Source: Glycomyces sambucus
Lineage (GTDB): Bacteria; Actinomycetota; Actinomycetes; Mycobacteriales; Micromonosporaceae
Direction: 5' to 3'
Assembly: GCF_900102815.1 (NCBI RefSeq)
Contig: NZ_FNGF01000001.1
Coordinates: 889,443-953,442, forward strand
DNA length: 64,000 nucleotides
Position numbers and translations under genes: made by a program
Shown here: positions 39,895-49,390 of the stretch, in pieces
How positions within the stretch are numbered: the stretch's first letter is position 1
Layout of the letters: the number at the start of each line of letters is the position of its first letter
Notes under the pieces: model-generated
What the model was told of the DNA's origin: nothing
Seen by the model: the letters and a program-made list of their open reading frames with translations, nothing else
The model's database searches: none

Positions 39895-41463
39895 CTACTC
39901 GGCGGAGGGCGCCTCGTCGGCCGGGCAGGACCTGATGTCGTGCCCGACGGAGGTCATGCACTTGCCGGACTTGAGGTTCCACTTCCAGCCGTGCATCTGG
40001 CAGGTGAGGACGCCCTCCTCGATCTTGCCGAACACCGACAGGTCGGCCTTGAGGTGCGGGCAGCGGCGCTGGACCTGCCAGCCGTTCATGACGATGTCCT
40101 CGTCGTCGGGGCGCTGCTCGGCGTACCAGCCCTCGGCGTACTGGAGCCGCTCTTCGGAGAGGCACTTGAAGAACGCGTACACGTACTCGTTGTACTGGCC
40201 GATGCGCGCGGCGGTGAAGCGGCACGACAGGAACAGCGAGTTGACCCAGTCGACCTCGCGGATGTGCAGCAGGTGCTCGATGAGGCGCCGCTCGGTGCGG
40301 AAGCGGTAGCGGACCTTGCCCCCGTCGTCGGGGTGGATCTTGCGCTCCAGGAAGTCGAACACGATCGACTCGACGACCTCGTCGGAGTCGGGCGCGGTGA
40401 GGTCGAAGCGGACCGGGCCGCCGATGCCGGTGGCGATGTGCTCGGCCGAGGCCATGAGCGGCTCGATGCGCTCGCGCAGCGTCTCCAGGACGTCGATCTC
40501 GGGGTGGGACCAGGACGCCTTCTCCGCGGCGATGCGCGGCTGCATGCGCTCCTTGAACTCGTCGAGGTGCTGCTTCTTGTTCCTGAACCACTCGCGGATG
40601 TCGTCCACGGGGTGCTCGACCGAGGCGGAGCCGTCGGCGAGGACCTCGGCCACCGAGCCCGGCAGCAGGATGATGTTCTTCTCGCGCCCCTGCTGCTCCA
40701 GCCACTCCACGTACGACATCTGGTCGGGGAAGATGTTCCCCTCGTCGCCGAACACGTCGTTGAACTGGTAGAGCGCGTCGTCGAGGAAGCACGGGGGGCC
40801 GGCGATGGGGAAGACCCAGTCGCCGGCGACGTCGTCGATGTAGCGCAGCGAGCGGTCGAAGCCGCGCTCGCGCTTCTGCTTCCCGAAGGCGCGCTTGGCG
40901 TTGTCGGGCAGCTCGTAGACCATCGGGAACCAGATGGCGCCGGAGAACTGGAGCAGGTGCGCGTGGATCCTCCCGTGCTGGAGGAAGACGCTCATGTCGG
41001 TGGGGCGGGCGTCGTTCTGGTTGAGCATGCGCGTGCCGTCGGCGTCCTCGACCCACAGGGAGGAGTCGCCGATGGGCCCGTCGGTGGGGCTGGTCAGGGC
41101 CTGGATCATGACCTTGACGCCGCCGGGGAGTTCGACGACCTCCTCGGAGACGGTCTTGATGAACTTGTGGAAGCCCAGGGCGCGCAGCTCGGACTCGAGT
41201 TCGGAGGTGGGGTACTCGGGCAGCAGGACGGTGGTGTCCTTGCTGATGTGCTTCGTGAGGTTCTCCTCGTCGAAGTGGTCCCGGTGCAGGTGCGAGACGT
41301 ACAGGTAGTCGGCCTGGCCGAGGGTGTCCCAGTCGAGCTGCGAGTTGTCCGGGAACGGGAACCACGAGGCGAAGTAGGCGGGGTTCACCCAGGGGTCGCA
41401 CAGGATCGAACCCGCGGCGGTCTCGATGAACATACTGGCGTGGCCGGTACCGGTGATTCGCAC
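39895..41463 (-). CDS. Metallo-beta-lactamase-fold protein with C-terminal Rieske [2Fe-2S] domain
   Basis: 522 residues. Residues 1 to about 260 form a metallo-beta-lactamase/UlaG-like domain (RITGTGHASMFIETAAGS, then the metal motif SHLHRDHFD). The C-terminal 75 residues form a Rieske domain: CPHLKADL and, 17 residues later, CQMHGWKWN, i.e. C-x-H and C-x2-H cluster ligands. The combination recalls CMP-N-acetylneuraminate hydroxylase, but there the Rieske domain is N-terminal. The reaction is unknown; an oxygenase or redox-coupled hydrolase is possible. I chose GTG 41463 (GGAAGG 6 nt upstream) over ATG 41481; a still longer frame exists without support. Divergent from the DUF2631 gene. Confidence 0.85.
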   Translation of the reverse strand: MRITGTGHASMFIETAAGSILCDPWVNPAYFASWFPFPDNSQLDWDTLGQADYLYVSHLHRDHFDEENLTKHISKDTTVLLPEYPTSELESELRALGFHKFIKTVSEEVVELPGGVKVMIQALTSPTDGPIGDSSLWVEDADGTRMLNQNDARPTDMSVFLQHGRIHAHLLQFSGAIWFPMVYELPDNAKRAFGKQKRERGFDRSLRYIDDVAGDWVFPIAGPPCFLDDALYQFNDVFGDEGNIFPDQMSYVEWLEQQGREKNIILLPGSVAEVLADGSASVEHPVDDIREWFRNKKQHLDEFKERMQPRIAAEKASWSHPEIDVLETLRERIEPLMASAEHIATGIGGPVRFDLTAPDSDEVVESIVFDFLERKIHPDDGGKVRYRFRTERRLIEHLLHIREVDWVNSLFLSCRFTAARIGQYNEYVYAFFKCLSEERLQYAEGWYAEQRPDDEDIVMNGWQVQRRCPHLKADLSVFGKIEEGVLTCQMHGWKWNLKSGKCMTSVGHDIRSCPADEAPSAE

Positions 41464-41593
41464 GGTGACCCTTCCGGACATGGGGGACGACGACGCTCCC
41501 AGACTACAAGTCACAGCTCCGGCGGGGGCCGGGCGCCGACGCTTGTGGCGTGGGAGACTGTGGGCGATCAAACGAACGGTTGGAGGAACCAGC

Positions 41594-41812
41594 ATGGCTG
41601 CCGAAGAGCAGATTCTCTCGCCCGATCAGCGCAAGCCCACCAGCCGCAAGGCCCTCTACTCCGCGCTGACCGTCGGCATCGTCATCAACCTGGCGTACCT
41701 GTTCGGCAACCACCAGGGCTGGGTGGAGGACGTGTTCCTCCTGCTCACCGCCGGAATCCTGCTGGCGGTCATCGTCACCGACGCCTGGCTGGTCAAGGCC
41801 GGCCTGCGCTAG
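41594..41812 (+). CDS. DUF2631 small membrane protein
   Basis: 72 residues with two membrane helices (about 22-38 and 48-66) joined by GNHQGWVEDVF, the G-N-H-x-G-x-V-E-D loop typical of DUF2631. In mycobacteria a DUF2631 gene lies in the same dxr-rlmN interval, supporting the call. ATG 41594 follows GGAGG. Function unknown. A strong terminator follows its stop. Confidence 0.8.
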   Translation: MAAEEQILSPDQRKPTSRKALYSALTVGIVINLAYLFGNHQGWVEDVFLLLTAGILLAVIVTDAWLVKAGLR

Positions 41813-41827
41813 AGCGAAGCCACGGAC

Positions 41828-41860
41828 GAGGGGCGGGACCGCATCGCGGTCCCGCCCCTC
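41828..41860. terminator. Terminator after the DUF2631 gene
   Basis: 15-bp perfect stem, GAGGGGCGGGACCGC and its complement, 3-nt loop, 15 nt after the stop and followed by TCCTT. It lies between convergent genes, just before the tandem array at 41871. Confidence 0.85.
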
Positions 41861-41870
41861 TCCTTGCGTC

Positions 41871-41930
41871 TCAGTGCATCTGAACTCAGTGCATTCGAGA
41901 TCAGCGCATCTCAACTCAGTGCATCATGCC
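41871..41930. repeat. 15-bp tandem repeat, four copies, carrying the stop codon of the DivIVA-motif gene
   Basis: Units start at 41871, 41886, 41901 and 41916; the consensus is TCAGTGCATCTSAAC. The unit at 41916-41930 encodes the gene's end on the minus strand (Gly-Met-Met-His-stop). All copies keep the frame, so beyond the real stop three more TGA codons follow at 15-nt spacing, each after a Met-His or Met-Arg pair. Confidence 0.85.
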
Positions 41931-43943
41931 GCGGCGGGCGAACATCTCGCGGACCTCGCGGAGCGCGGAGTCCACTTCGGCCTCGAAGTAGCCGCCCTGC
42001 ACGAGCGAGAACTGGCTGGTGTCGAGCTCGCGGTCCGACAGCGGGACCGGGTTGCGCCCGGTCATCGCCGCCGAGACGGCGTCGAACATCTGGTCCACCT
42101 GGCCGGGGTCGTAGCCGGAGCCGAAGCGCCGCGGCTGGAAGGCGCGGCGGAGCTGCTCCAGGCGCTGCACGTCGTCGGGCGTGAAGGGGGAGTCCGACGC
42201 CCGCATCTCCGTGGTCATCTCCTCCCGGCCGTGGCGGCCGGGGGCCTCGAACGCGCCGCGTCCCTCGTAGGGGTTGCGGCGGCCGAAGTCGGGCGGGGTG
42301 GCCGCGCCGCGCGGGCCGCCCGCGGGGCCGCCGAAGCCGCCGGTCGGGTCCTGCCCGGGGGGCGGACCGGAAGGCGCGCCGAAGCCGCCCGTGGGCTCGT
42401 GCGGCGGACCGCCGAAACCGCCGGTCGGCTCGTGCTGCGGTCCGCCGAAGCCGCCGGTGGGCTCGTGCGGGCCGCGGTCGAAGCCGCCCTGCATGGGCGG
42501 GCTCGGGACGCCGCGGCGCCCGTATCCGGTGTCCTCGGGCCCGGGGCCGCCGAAGCCGCCCTGGGGGCCTCCCGGCGCGCCGTACTCGCGCCCGCGCGGG
42601 GCCCCGTAGGGCTCGGACTGGGGCGGCTCGGGGCGGCCCATCGGCCCCTGGCCCATGCCGGGGACGAGGTTCTGCGGGATCGCCTGGGTCGGCACCGCGG
42701 GCGGCATCGGCTCGGGCTCGGACTGGCCGTAGCGGTCGGCGCGCGGGATGGCGCCGGTCTGGTGCGGCTGCTGGCCCATGGGGCCGCCCTGCATCGGCGA
42801 CTGGTGCGGTGCCGCGCGGCGCCCGCCGGTGTCGCCGAACTCGTCGTCGTAGGCCGCGCCGAACCCGGGCGGCGGCGGCTCGGGGGCGCCGCGGCGCGGG
42901 CCCTGGCCGTAGACGCCCGGCTGGTCGCCGGGGCCGAAGCCCCCGCGGCGCGGGTCGGACTGGAGCGGGAGCTGCTCGGTGGCGCCGTGCGGGACGGGAC
43001 CGGCCTGGGGCCCGTCGTGCATGGGCCCTCCGGCGCGCGGTCCGGCCTGCGCGGGCGGTGCGAAGTCGCCGCGCTCGGGGCCGCGAGCGCCGCCGCCGTA
43101 CTCGCTGCCGCCGTAGACGCCCGGCTCGGGGGCGCCGCCGCGCGGCCCGTACCCGTTGGCGCCGTTGGGGTTGCGCTGCGGCGGGAACTCGTCCCGGCCG
43201 AAGTCGTCGCGGGCGAAGTCGTCGCGCTGCCCGAACTGGTCCTGCGGGGGGCCGAAGTCGTCGCGCGGGCCCGGACCGAAGTCGTCGCGGCCGCCGCGCC
43301 CGAAGTCCTGCTGGCCGCCGCGGGGGGAGCCGAAGTCCTGGCCGCCACCGCCGCCGCGCTTGGCGAACGGGTCGTCGTAGTCGTCGCCGGGCGGGCCGGC
43401 GAGGAAGCCGAAGCCCTCGCCGTCGTCGCCGCGGAGGTCGCCGAAGCCCTCGTCGTCCTGCGGGGCGGCCGCCCGGGGGGCGGGTCCGCGGCCGCGGCCG
43501 ACCGGCTCGGGGGCCGGGGGCGGGGGCGCCATCTCGCGGGCCGCCATCATCTCGTGCGCGGGGATGACCTGGGTCGCCTGGGCCTCGGGGGCCCGGCGCG
43601 AACCGGGGCCCTGCTGCATCGGGGGCTCGTCGAAGCCGCGGCCCTGGGCGGCGGTCTCGGGCTTGCCGTAGTCGGGAGCGGGGGCGGTGCCGAGGACGCC
43701 GCGCTCCTCCAGTTCGGCGAGCTGCCGCGCGACCCGGTCGAGGTAGACGTCCACCTGCCACTCGTCGTACCCGCCGAAGCGGACCCTGAAGACGACATCG
43801 TCGACCTCGTCCGCCGAGACGGGACTGCCCACCGGCTCACCGGAGAGCGTCGCCTCGACGCGGTCGAGGAACGCGTCGACCTCATCGACCTTGTAGCCCC
43901 GGCTCAACGCCCGGCGCCGGAACCGGTCACCATGACTCGCCAC
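41916..43943 (-). CDS. Large protein with DivIVA-type motifs at both ends of a disordered core
   Basis: 675 residues. Two DivIVA-domain motifs open the protein (FRRRALSRGYKVDEVDAFLD; then FGGYDEWQVDVYLDRVARQL), and two related ones close it (FGSGYDPGQVDQMFDAV; then VQGGYFEAEVDSALREVREM). The 500 residues between are low-complexity, rich in Gly, Pro, Asp, Phe and Gln, with DDFG repeats and several EPTGGFGGP repeats, and almost certainly disordered. DivIVA motifs bind curved membrane at poles or septa, so a polar-growth scaffold is a reasonable guess. GTG 43943 was chosen because the protein then begins directly before the first motif. The gene's last codons are tandemly repeated downstream. 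Confidence 0.82.
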   Translation of the reverse strand: MASHGDRFRRRALSRGYKVDEVDAFLDRVEATLSGEPVGSPVSADEVDDVVFRVRFGGYDEWQVDVYLDRVARQLAELEERGVLGTAPAPDYGKPETAAQGRGFDEPPMQQGPGSRRAPEAQATQVIPAHEMMAAREMAPPPPAPEPVGRGRGPAPRAAAPQDDEGFGDLRGDDGEGFGFLAGPPGDDYDDPFAKRGGGGGQDFGSPRGGQQDFGRGGRDDFGPGPRDDFGPPQDQFGQRDDFARDDFGRDEFPPQRNPNGANGYGPRGGAPEPGVYGGSEYGGGARGPERGDFAPPAQAGPRAGGPMHDGPQAGPVPHGATEQLPLQSDPRRGGFGPGDQPGVYGQGPRRGAPEPPPPGFGAAYDDEFGDTGGRRAAPHQSPMQGGPMGQQPHQTGAIPRADRYGQSEPEPMPPAVPTQAIPQNLVPGMGQGPMGRPEPPQSEPYGAPRGREYGAPGGPQGGFGGPGPEDTGYGRRGVPSPPMQGGFDRGPHEPTGGFGGPQHEPTGGFGGPPHEPTGGFGAPSGPPPGQDPTGGFGGPAGGPRGAATPPDFGRRNPYEGRGAFEAPGRHGREEMTTEMRASDSPFTPDDVQRLEQLRRAFQPRRFGSGYDPGQVDQMFDAVSAAMTGRNPVPLSDRELDTSQFSLVQGGYFEAEVDSALREVREMFARRGMMH

Positions 43944-43963
43944 TACCAAGCCACCCTTTCCGC

Positions 43964-45112
43964 CTACTCCGCGGCGCCGGAGGCGCCGAGCGGCTTCGCA
44001 CCGGCGCGGCCGGGCGTACCGGCCTCCCGGACCGAAGCGGCCAGCTGCCCGCAAGCGCCGTCGATCTCTTGGCCGCGCGTATCGCGCACCGTCGTGGACA
44101 CGCCCGCTTCGCGGAGGCGCCGCACGAACTCCGCCTCAACCGGCTTGGGACTCGCGTCCCACCGGCTCCCCGGCGTGGGGTTCAAGGGAATCAGGTTGAC
44201 GTGGACCAGCTTGCCCTTCAAGAGCTTCCCCAGCAGGTCGGCCCGCCACGGCTGGTCGTTCACGTCCCTGATCATCGCGTACTCGATCGAGACACGACGT
44301 TTCGTCACCCGAGCGTACTCCCAGGCCGCGTCGAGGACCTCGGCGACCTTCCAGCGGGTGTTGATGGGGACGAGCTCGTCGCGCAGCTCGTCGTCGGGCG
44401 CGTGGAGGGACACGGCCAGACGCACCGGCAGGCCCTCCTCCGCGAGCTTCTTGATGGTGGGCACCAGGCCGACCGTGGAGACGGTGACGCTCCGGGCGGA
44501 GATCCCGATCCCGTCGGGCACCGGCGCGGTGATGAGGTGCAGGGCGGACTTGAGGCGGGCCCAGTTCGCGAGGGGCTCGCCCATGCCCATGAAGACGATG
44601 TTGGACAGACGTCCGAGGCCGCGCTCCTCGGCGAGGCGGGCGGCGTTGACCACCTGGTCGACGATCTCGGCGGTGGTGAGGTTCCGGTCGAGGCCGCCCT
44701 GGCCGGTGGCGCAGAACGGGCAGGCCATGCCGCACCCGGCCTGCGACGACACGCAGGCGGTCACCCGGTCGGGGTAGGCCATGATGACGGATTCGACCAG
44801 CGCGCCGTCGTACAGGCGCCAGACGGCCTTGACGGTGCGCCCGTCGTCGCACGAGTCGACGCGGATCGGCTGGAGGAGCCGCGGGAGCAGCGCCTCGCCG
44901 ATGGCCTCGCGGGCGGCGGCGGGGAGGTCGGTCATCTGGGAGGCGTCGCCGACGTGGCGGCCGAAGTACTGCTGGCGCAGCTGCTTGGCGCGGAAGGCGG
45001 GCTGCCCGATCTCGGAGAGGACGGACTGGCACCCGGCCAGGTCGAGGTCGGCGAGGTGCCGTGGCGCGGCCTTGCGGGGGCGCGGCTCGGTCAACGTGAG
45101 TGCTACAGACAT
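43964..45112 (-). CDS. rlmN: 23S rRNA (adenine(2503)-C(2))-methyltransferase RlmN
   Basis: 382 residues. A radical-SAM enzyme that methylates A2503 of 23S rRNA (and A37 of some tRNAs). The cluster motif is [14 protein letters not shown] (C-x3-C-x2-C); [32 protein letters not shown] and [21 protein letters not shown] are all family motifs, and the resolving Cys sits in the C-terminal [21 protein letters not shown] 45112. It lies upstream of the DivIVA-motif gene and downstream of cdsA, its usual actinobacterial setting. Confidence 0.96.
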   Translation of the reverse strand: MSVALTLTEPRPRKAAPRHLADLDLAGCQSVLSEIGQPAFRAKQLRQQYFGRHVGDASQMTDLPAAAREAIGEALLPRLLQPIRVDSCDDGRTVKAVWRLYDGALVESVIMAYPDRVTACVSSQAGCGMACPFCATGQGGLDRNLTTAEIVDQVVNAARLAEERGLGRLSNIVFMGMGEPLANWARLKSALHLITAPVPDGIGISARSVTVSTVGLVPTIKKLAEEGLPVRLAVSLHAPDDELRDELVPINTRWKVAEVLDAAWEYARVTKRRVSIEYAMIRDVNDQPWRADLLGKLLKGKLVHVNLIPLNPTPGSRWDASPKPVEAEFVRRLREAGVSTTVRDTRGQEIDGACGQLAASVREAGTPGRAGAKPLGASGAAE

Positions 45113-45212
45113 GTCACGACCTAGTCTCGCATGACAGGCCCGCGGCCCGCCAACCCCGGATCGTCGAATTCACCCCGGGCCCTCCTTCATCGGATACACC
45201 AATCAGGACACA

Positions 45213-46142
45213 TCACCCGAGCAGGTAACGGAACCACACATAGGCCACCGGGGCCACCATGAGGATCGAGTCGAGCCGGTCCATGACCCCGCCGTGGCCG
45301 GGGATGAGATTGCTCATGTCCTTGATGCCGAGGTCCCGCTTCAGCAGCGAGACGGACAGGTCCCCCAAGGTAGCCGCCAGGGCCACGCACACGCCGAACG
45401 CCACGCCCAGCGGGAAGGACACGCCGAAGAACGCCCAGAGGGTGATCGAGCCGCCGAGGGCGGCCGCGACGACGGAGCCGGCCAGGCCCTCCCAGGACTT
45501 CTTGGGGCTGATGCGGGGCGTCATCTGGTGGCGCCCGAACAGCACGCCGGCGGCGTACCCGCCGGTGTCGGACATGACCACGGCGAACAGGTAGATGAGG
45601 ACCTGCGCGGCGGCGCCGTCGACGAGGCGGGCGTCGCCGGCGTCCGACGTGGCCAGGAGCATGACGAACCCGGCCAGGAACGGGACCTGGATGAGCACGA
45701 GCGCCGCGGCGGCGATGTCGGTGCGGTAGCCGGTGGCGCCGTCGGAGAGCCGCCACACGTACAGTGCGGCGACGCTGACGGCGGTGCCGAGGAGGAGGCC
45801 GGTGGCCCCGCCGAACCAGGCGAGGACCACGATGAGCACCCCGGCGGCCGCGAGCGGGATCACCGGGACGTTCTTGCCGCCCTTGCGCATCGCGTTGCCG
45901 GTCTCCCAGCAGGCGACGGCGACCGCGACCACGGCGAGGCCGAGGAAGATGAGCGGCTGGAACACGATCGAGGCGATGACGACCGCGGAGATGCCGAGGC
46001 CGACGCCGATCGCGACGGGCAGGTTGCGGCCGGCCTTGGGCCGGGGCCGGCCCTCCGCCTCGGCGGTGTCGGGCCCGCGCCCGGGCCCGTCGGGGGACGG
46101 GTGGGGGCGACGGCCGGGCGCACCGTCGGGAATCGCGCTCAT
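45213..46142 (-). CDS. cdsA: Phosphatidate cytidylyltransferase CdsA
   Basis: 309 residues. It makes CDP-diacylglycerol from phosphatidate and CTP for phospholipid synthesis. A 45-residue charged N-terminus precedes about eight membrane helices. The C-terminal signature is complete: GDLSVSLLKRDLGIKDMSNL followed by PGHGGVMDRLDS. Its start overlaps the frr stop by 1 nt (TGATG), so both are translated together in the pyrH-frr-cdsA series. Confidence 0.95.
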   Translation of the reverse strand: MSAIPDGAPGRRPHPSPDGPGRGPDTAEAEGRPRPKAGRNLPVAIGVGLGISAVVIASIVFQPLIFLGLAVVAVAVACWETGNAMRKGGKNVPVIPLAAAGVLIVVLAWFGGATGLLLGTAVSVAALYVWRLSDGATGYRTDIAAAALVLIQVPFLAGFVMLLATSDAGDARLVDGAAAQVLIYLFAVVMSDTGGYAAGVLFGRHQMTPRISPKKSWEGLAGSVVAAALGGSITLWAFFGVSFPLGVAFGVCVALAATLGDLSVSLLKRDLGIKDMSNLIPGHGGVMDRLDSILMVAPVAYVWFRYLLG

Positions 46143-46699
46143 CAGATCTCGAGCAGCTCGGACTCTTTGGCGCCGACGAGCTCGTCCACCTGGCCGGTGA
46201 AGCGGCCGGTGAGGTCGTCGAGCTCCTTCTCGCCGGAGCGGCCCTCGTCCTCGGAGACCTCGCCGTCCTTGACGAACTTGCCGATCTCGTCCTTGGCCTT
46301 GCGGCGGACGTTGCGGATGGCGATCTTGGCGTCCTCGCCCTTGGTGCGGACGATCTTGATCATCTCGCGGCGCCGCTCCTCGGTCATCGGGGGCAGGTTC
46401 AGCCGCAGCTGGGTGCCCTCGTTGGAGGGGTTGACGCCGAGGTTCGAGTTGCGGATCGCGTCCTCGATGTCCTTCATCTGGGAGGTGTCGAAGGGCTTGA
46501 CGATCACCATGCGGGGCTCGGGGATCGCGATGGAGGCCACCTGGGGGATGGGGGTGGGCGCGCCGTAGTAGTCGACGGTGATCCGGTTGAACATGGCGGA
46601 GGAGGCGCGGCCGGTGCGGACCGCGGCGAACTCCTCCTTGGCGTGCTCGATGGCCCGCTCCATCTTCTCCTCTGCTTCGAGGAGGGTGTCGTCAATCAC
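46142..46699 (-). CDS. frr: Ribosome recycling factor
   Basis: 185 residues, the standard length. RRF splits terminated ribosomes with EF-G. The three-helix coiled coil and four-stranded domain are recognisable: KMERAIEHAKEEFAAVRTGR, NRITVDYYGAPTPIPQVA, RLNLPPMTEERRREMIKIV and the final RRKAKDEIGKFVKDGEVSED. Start GTG/ATG at 46699 with GAGAGAG upstream. It lies between pyrH and cdsA. Confidence 0.96.
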   Translation of the reverse strand: MIDDTLLEAEEKMERAIEHAKEEFAAVRTGRASSAMFNRITVDYYGAPTPIPQVASIAIPEPRMVIVKPFDTSQMKDIEDAIRNSNLGVNPSNEGTQLRLNLPPMTEERRREMIKIVRTKGEDAKIAIRNVRRKAKDEIGKFVKDGEVSEDEGRSGEKELDDLTGRFTGQVDELVGAKESELLEI

Positions 46700-46807
46700 G
46701 GCTCTCTCACATTCTCTCGCGGCCTGACAGCACTTCTGACCGTACCGTCCCGCCGTGGGTCCTCGGTGGCGCGGACGTCCCCGTCGTCGGGGTCCGCCCC
46801 GCGGGGG

Positions 46808-47533
46808 TCAGTCCTCGGCGGCGTGGATGAGGGTCCCGATCTGCTCGCCGATGACGGCGCGGCGCAGGTTCCCCTCGTCGTCGGCGCCGAAGACGCGCAT
46901 GGGCAGGGCGTTGTCCTTGCAGAGGCTGAAGGCCGCCTGGTCGACGACCATGAGCTCGCGCTTGAGGGCCTCGTCGAAGGTGATGTCGTCGAGGCGCTGC
47001 GCGTCGGGGTCGGTCTTGGGGTCGGCGGTGTAGACGGCGTCGACGCCGTTCTTGGAGACGAGCACCTCCTGCGCGCCGATCTCGAGGGCGCGCTGGGCGG
47101 CGACGGTGTCGGTGGAGAAGTACGGCATGCCGGCGCCGGCGCCGAAGATGACGACGCGCCCCTTCTCCAGGTGGCGGATGGCGCGCAGCGGCAGGTACGC
47201 CTCGGCGACCTGCGCCATGGCGATGGCGGTCTGGACGCGCGTGTCGACGCCCTCCTTCTCCAGGAAGTCCTGGAGGGCGAGGCAGTTCATGACGGTGCCG
47301 AGCATGCCCATGTAGTCGGCGCGGGCGCGCTCCATGCCGCGGCGCTGGAGTTCGGCGCCGCGGAAGAAGTTGCCGCCGCCGACGACCACGGCCACCTGGA
47401 CGCCCTCGGCGACCCCGGCGGCGATCTGCCGGGCCACGCCCTGGACGACGTCGGGGTCGACGCCGACGGAACCGCCCCCGAAGGACTCGCCGGACAGTTT
47501 CAGCACGACCCGGCGGAACGTGGCTTGACTCAT
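46808..47533 (-). CDS. pyrH: UMP kinase PyrH
   Basis: 241 residues. It phosphorylates UMP to UDP with ATP. The amino-acid-kinase fold shows [11 protein letters not shown] near the start, [20 protein letters not shown], and the [20 protein letters not shown] segment near the ATP site. ATG 47533. It follows tsf after a terminator-like hairpin and leads into frr and cdsA (108-nt gap to frr). Confidence 0.96.
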   Translation of the reverse strand: MSQATFRRVVLKLSGESFGGGSVGVDPDVVQGVARQIAAGVAEGVQVAVVVGGGNFFRGAELQRRGMERARADYMGMLGTVMNCLALQDFLEKEGVDTRVQTAIAMAQVAEAYLPLRAIRHLEKGRVVIFGAGAGMPYFSTDTVAAQRALEIGAQEVLVSKNGVDAVYTADPKTDPDAQRLDDITFDEALKRELMVVDQAAFSLCKDNALPMRVFGADDEGNLRRAVIGEQIGTLIHAAED

Positions 47534-47622
47534 GGCACTCCCTGTTGTGACTTCCCCTCGGCGGCGGGGCCCGGTTCACGGTCGCCCGCCCGCTCCGGGC
47601 GTTCCCGCTCCAGACATGGAAC

Positions 47623-47648
47623 GGGGCGGCGGCCTGCGCCGCCGCCCC
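47623..47648 (-). terminator. Hairpin between tsf and pyrH
   Basis: 11-bp perfect stem, GGGGCGGCGGC and its complement, 4-nt loop, 52 nt past the tsf stop. It is followed on the minus strand by GTTCC, a weak T stretch; it may only attenuate read-through into pyrH. Confidence 0.65.
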
Positions 47649-47699
47649 TTCCCGTGCTCACGGCTGGAGCCAGTGTAGTCCGCGTCCGCGGACCGCTCG

Positions 47700-48512
47700 C
47701 TACTCCTGGCCGACTTCGAAGCGGATGAAGCCGGTGACCTCGGTGCCGGACTCGGCCAGCACCTGACGGACGGTCTTCTTGTTGTCGAGGACCGAGGTCT
47801 GGTCGAGGAGGACGAAGTCGCGGTAGTAGGCCCCGACCTTGCCTTCGACGATCTTGTCCCAGGCGCGCTCGGGCTTGCCCTCTTCCTTGGCGGTCTCCAG
47901 GGCGACGCGCTTCTCGGTCTCCACGATCTCCGCGGGGACCTCGTCGCTGCTGAGGTACTTCGGACGCATCGCGGCGGCCTGCATGCCGGCCTGGCGGGCG
48001 GCCTCGGCGTCACCGGTGTACGAGACGAGGATGCCCACGGCGGGCGGGAGGTCGGCGGCCTTGCGGTGCATGTACACCGAGACCTCGCCCTCCAGCGAGC
48101 CGACGCGGCCCAGGGCGAGCTTCTCGCCCAGCTTCACCGACTCCTCGGCGACGACCTCGGCGACCGTCTTGCCGTTGAGCTCGGCCTGCTCGAAGGCCGG
48201 GCCGTCGACGGGGCGGACCTCGTCGGCGCGCTCCACCAGGGTCTGCGCGAGCTCGATGAACGCGCCGTTCTTGGCGACGAAGTCGGTCTCGCACAGCAGC
48301 TCGAGAATGGTGTTGCCGGACTGGGCGACCAGGCCCTGGGCGGTGGTGCGCTCGGCGCGCTTGCCCACGTCCTTGGCGCCCTTGATGCGCAGCGCCTCGA
48401 GGGCGGTGTCGTAGTCGCCGTCAGCCGCTTCGAGGGCCTTCTTGACGTCCATCATCCCGGAGCCCGTGGCTTCCCGGAGCTTCTTGACGTCAGCCATCGT
48501 GAAGTTGGCCAT
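47700..48512 (-). CDS. tsf: Elongation factor Ts
   Basis: 270 residues. EF-Ts exchanges GDP for GTP on EF-Tu. The N-terminal UBA-like domain ([37 protein letters not shown]) and the core motifs [14 protein letters not shown] and [20 protein letters not shown] are present. ATG 48512 follows GAAGGGGAGC. It is 31 nt downstream of rpsB, the universal pairing. Confidence 0.97.
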   Translation of the reverse strand: MANFTMADVKKLREATGSGMMDVKKALEAADGDYDTALEALRIKGAKDVGKRAERTTAQGLVAQSGNTILELLCETDFVAKNGAFIELAQTLVERADEVRPVDGPAFEQAELNGKTVAEVVAEESVKLGEKLALGRVGSLEGEVSVYMHRKAADLPPAVGILVSYTGDAEAARQAGMQAAAMRPKYLSSDEVPAEIVETEKRVALETAKEEGKPERAWDKIVEGKVGAYYRDFVLLDQTSVLDNKKTVRQVLAESGTEVTGFIRFEVGQE

Positions 48513-48543
48513 TGCTCCCCTTCTAACTTCTCGTGAGGTCCGA

Positions 48544-49359
48544 TTACTCGGCGGAGGTCTGCTCGGTCGCCTCGGCCTCGGCGGCCGGAGCGGCCTCGGC
48601 GGGCTTGTCCTCGACGAGGAGCTCCTTCTCCCACTCGGCGAGCGGCTCGCCCTCGGCCTTCTCGCCCTGGCCGCCGGAGCGGGCCAGGAGGCCCTCGGCG
48701 GCGCCGTCGGCGATGACCTTGGTCAGCAGGGCGACGGAGCGGATCGCGTCGTCGTTGCCGGGGATCGGGAAGTCGACCTCGTCGGGGTCGCAGTTGGTGT
48801 CGAGGATCGCGACGACGGGGATGCCGAGCTTGCGGGCCTCGTCGACGGCGATGTGCTCCTTCTTGGTGTCCACGATCCAGATCGCGGCCGGGGTCTTCTC
48901 CATGTCGCGGAGGCCGCCGAGCGTGCGCTCGAGCTTGTCCTTCTCGCGCATGAGCTGGAGCATTTCCTTCTTGGTGCGGTTGGCCGCACCGTTGGCCTCG
49001 ATGATCTCGAGTTCCTTGAGGCGCATGAGGCGCTTCTGGATGGTCTGGAAGTTCGTGAGCATGCCGCCGAGCCAGCGGTGGTTCACGAAGGGCATCCCGA
49101 CGCGCTGCGCCTGCTCGGCGACGGCCTCCTGGGCCTGCTTCTTGGTGCCGACGAAGAGGACCTCGCCGCCTTCGGCGACGACGTTCTTGACGAAGTCGTG
49201 GGCCTTGGCCGCGTAGTCGACCGTCTGGCGCAGGTCGATGACGTAGATGCCGTTGCGGTCGGTGAGGATGAACCGCTTCATCTTCGGGTTCCAGCGACGG
49301 GTCTGGTGACCGAAGTGCACGCCGCTCTCGAGGAGCTGGCGCATGGTGACAACCGACAC
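48544..49359 (-). CDS. rpsB: 30S ribosomal protein S2
   Basis: 271 residues. S2 motifs: [58 protein letters not shown], and [16 protein letters not shown] Glu/Ala-rich tail of about 40 residues is typical of actinobacteria. GTG 49359 (SVVTMRQ) has AAAGGA about 9 nt upstream; the open frame further upstream is not coding. It is preceded by a long leader with a stable hairpin. Confidence 0.97.
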   Translation of the reverse strand: MSVVTMRQLLESGVHFGHQTRRWNPKMKRFILTDRNGIYVIDLRQTVDYAAKAHDFVKNVVAEGGEVLFVGTKKQAQEAVAEQAQRVGMPFVNHRWLGGMLTNFQTIQKRLMRLKELEIIEANGAANRTKKEMLQLMREKDKLERTLGGLRDMEKTPAAIWIVDTKKEHIAVDEARKLGIPVVAILDTNCDPDEVDFPIPGNDDAIRSVALLTKVIADGAAEGLLARSGGQGEKAEGEPLAEWEKELLVEDKPAEAAPAAEAEATEQTSAE

Positions 49360-49390
49360 GGTTGTAGTTCCTTTCGTTCCCTGGTTCATT

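Noticed and set aside
42290-42500. Repeats EPTGGFGGP as a CRISPR-like or tandem DNA element
   Set aside because: They are in-frame protein repeats inside the disordered region of the DivIVA-motif gene; no spacers or cas genes occur in the window.
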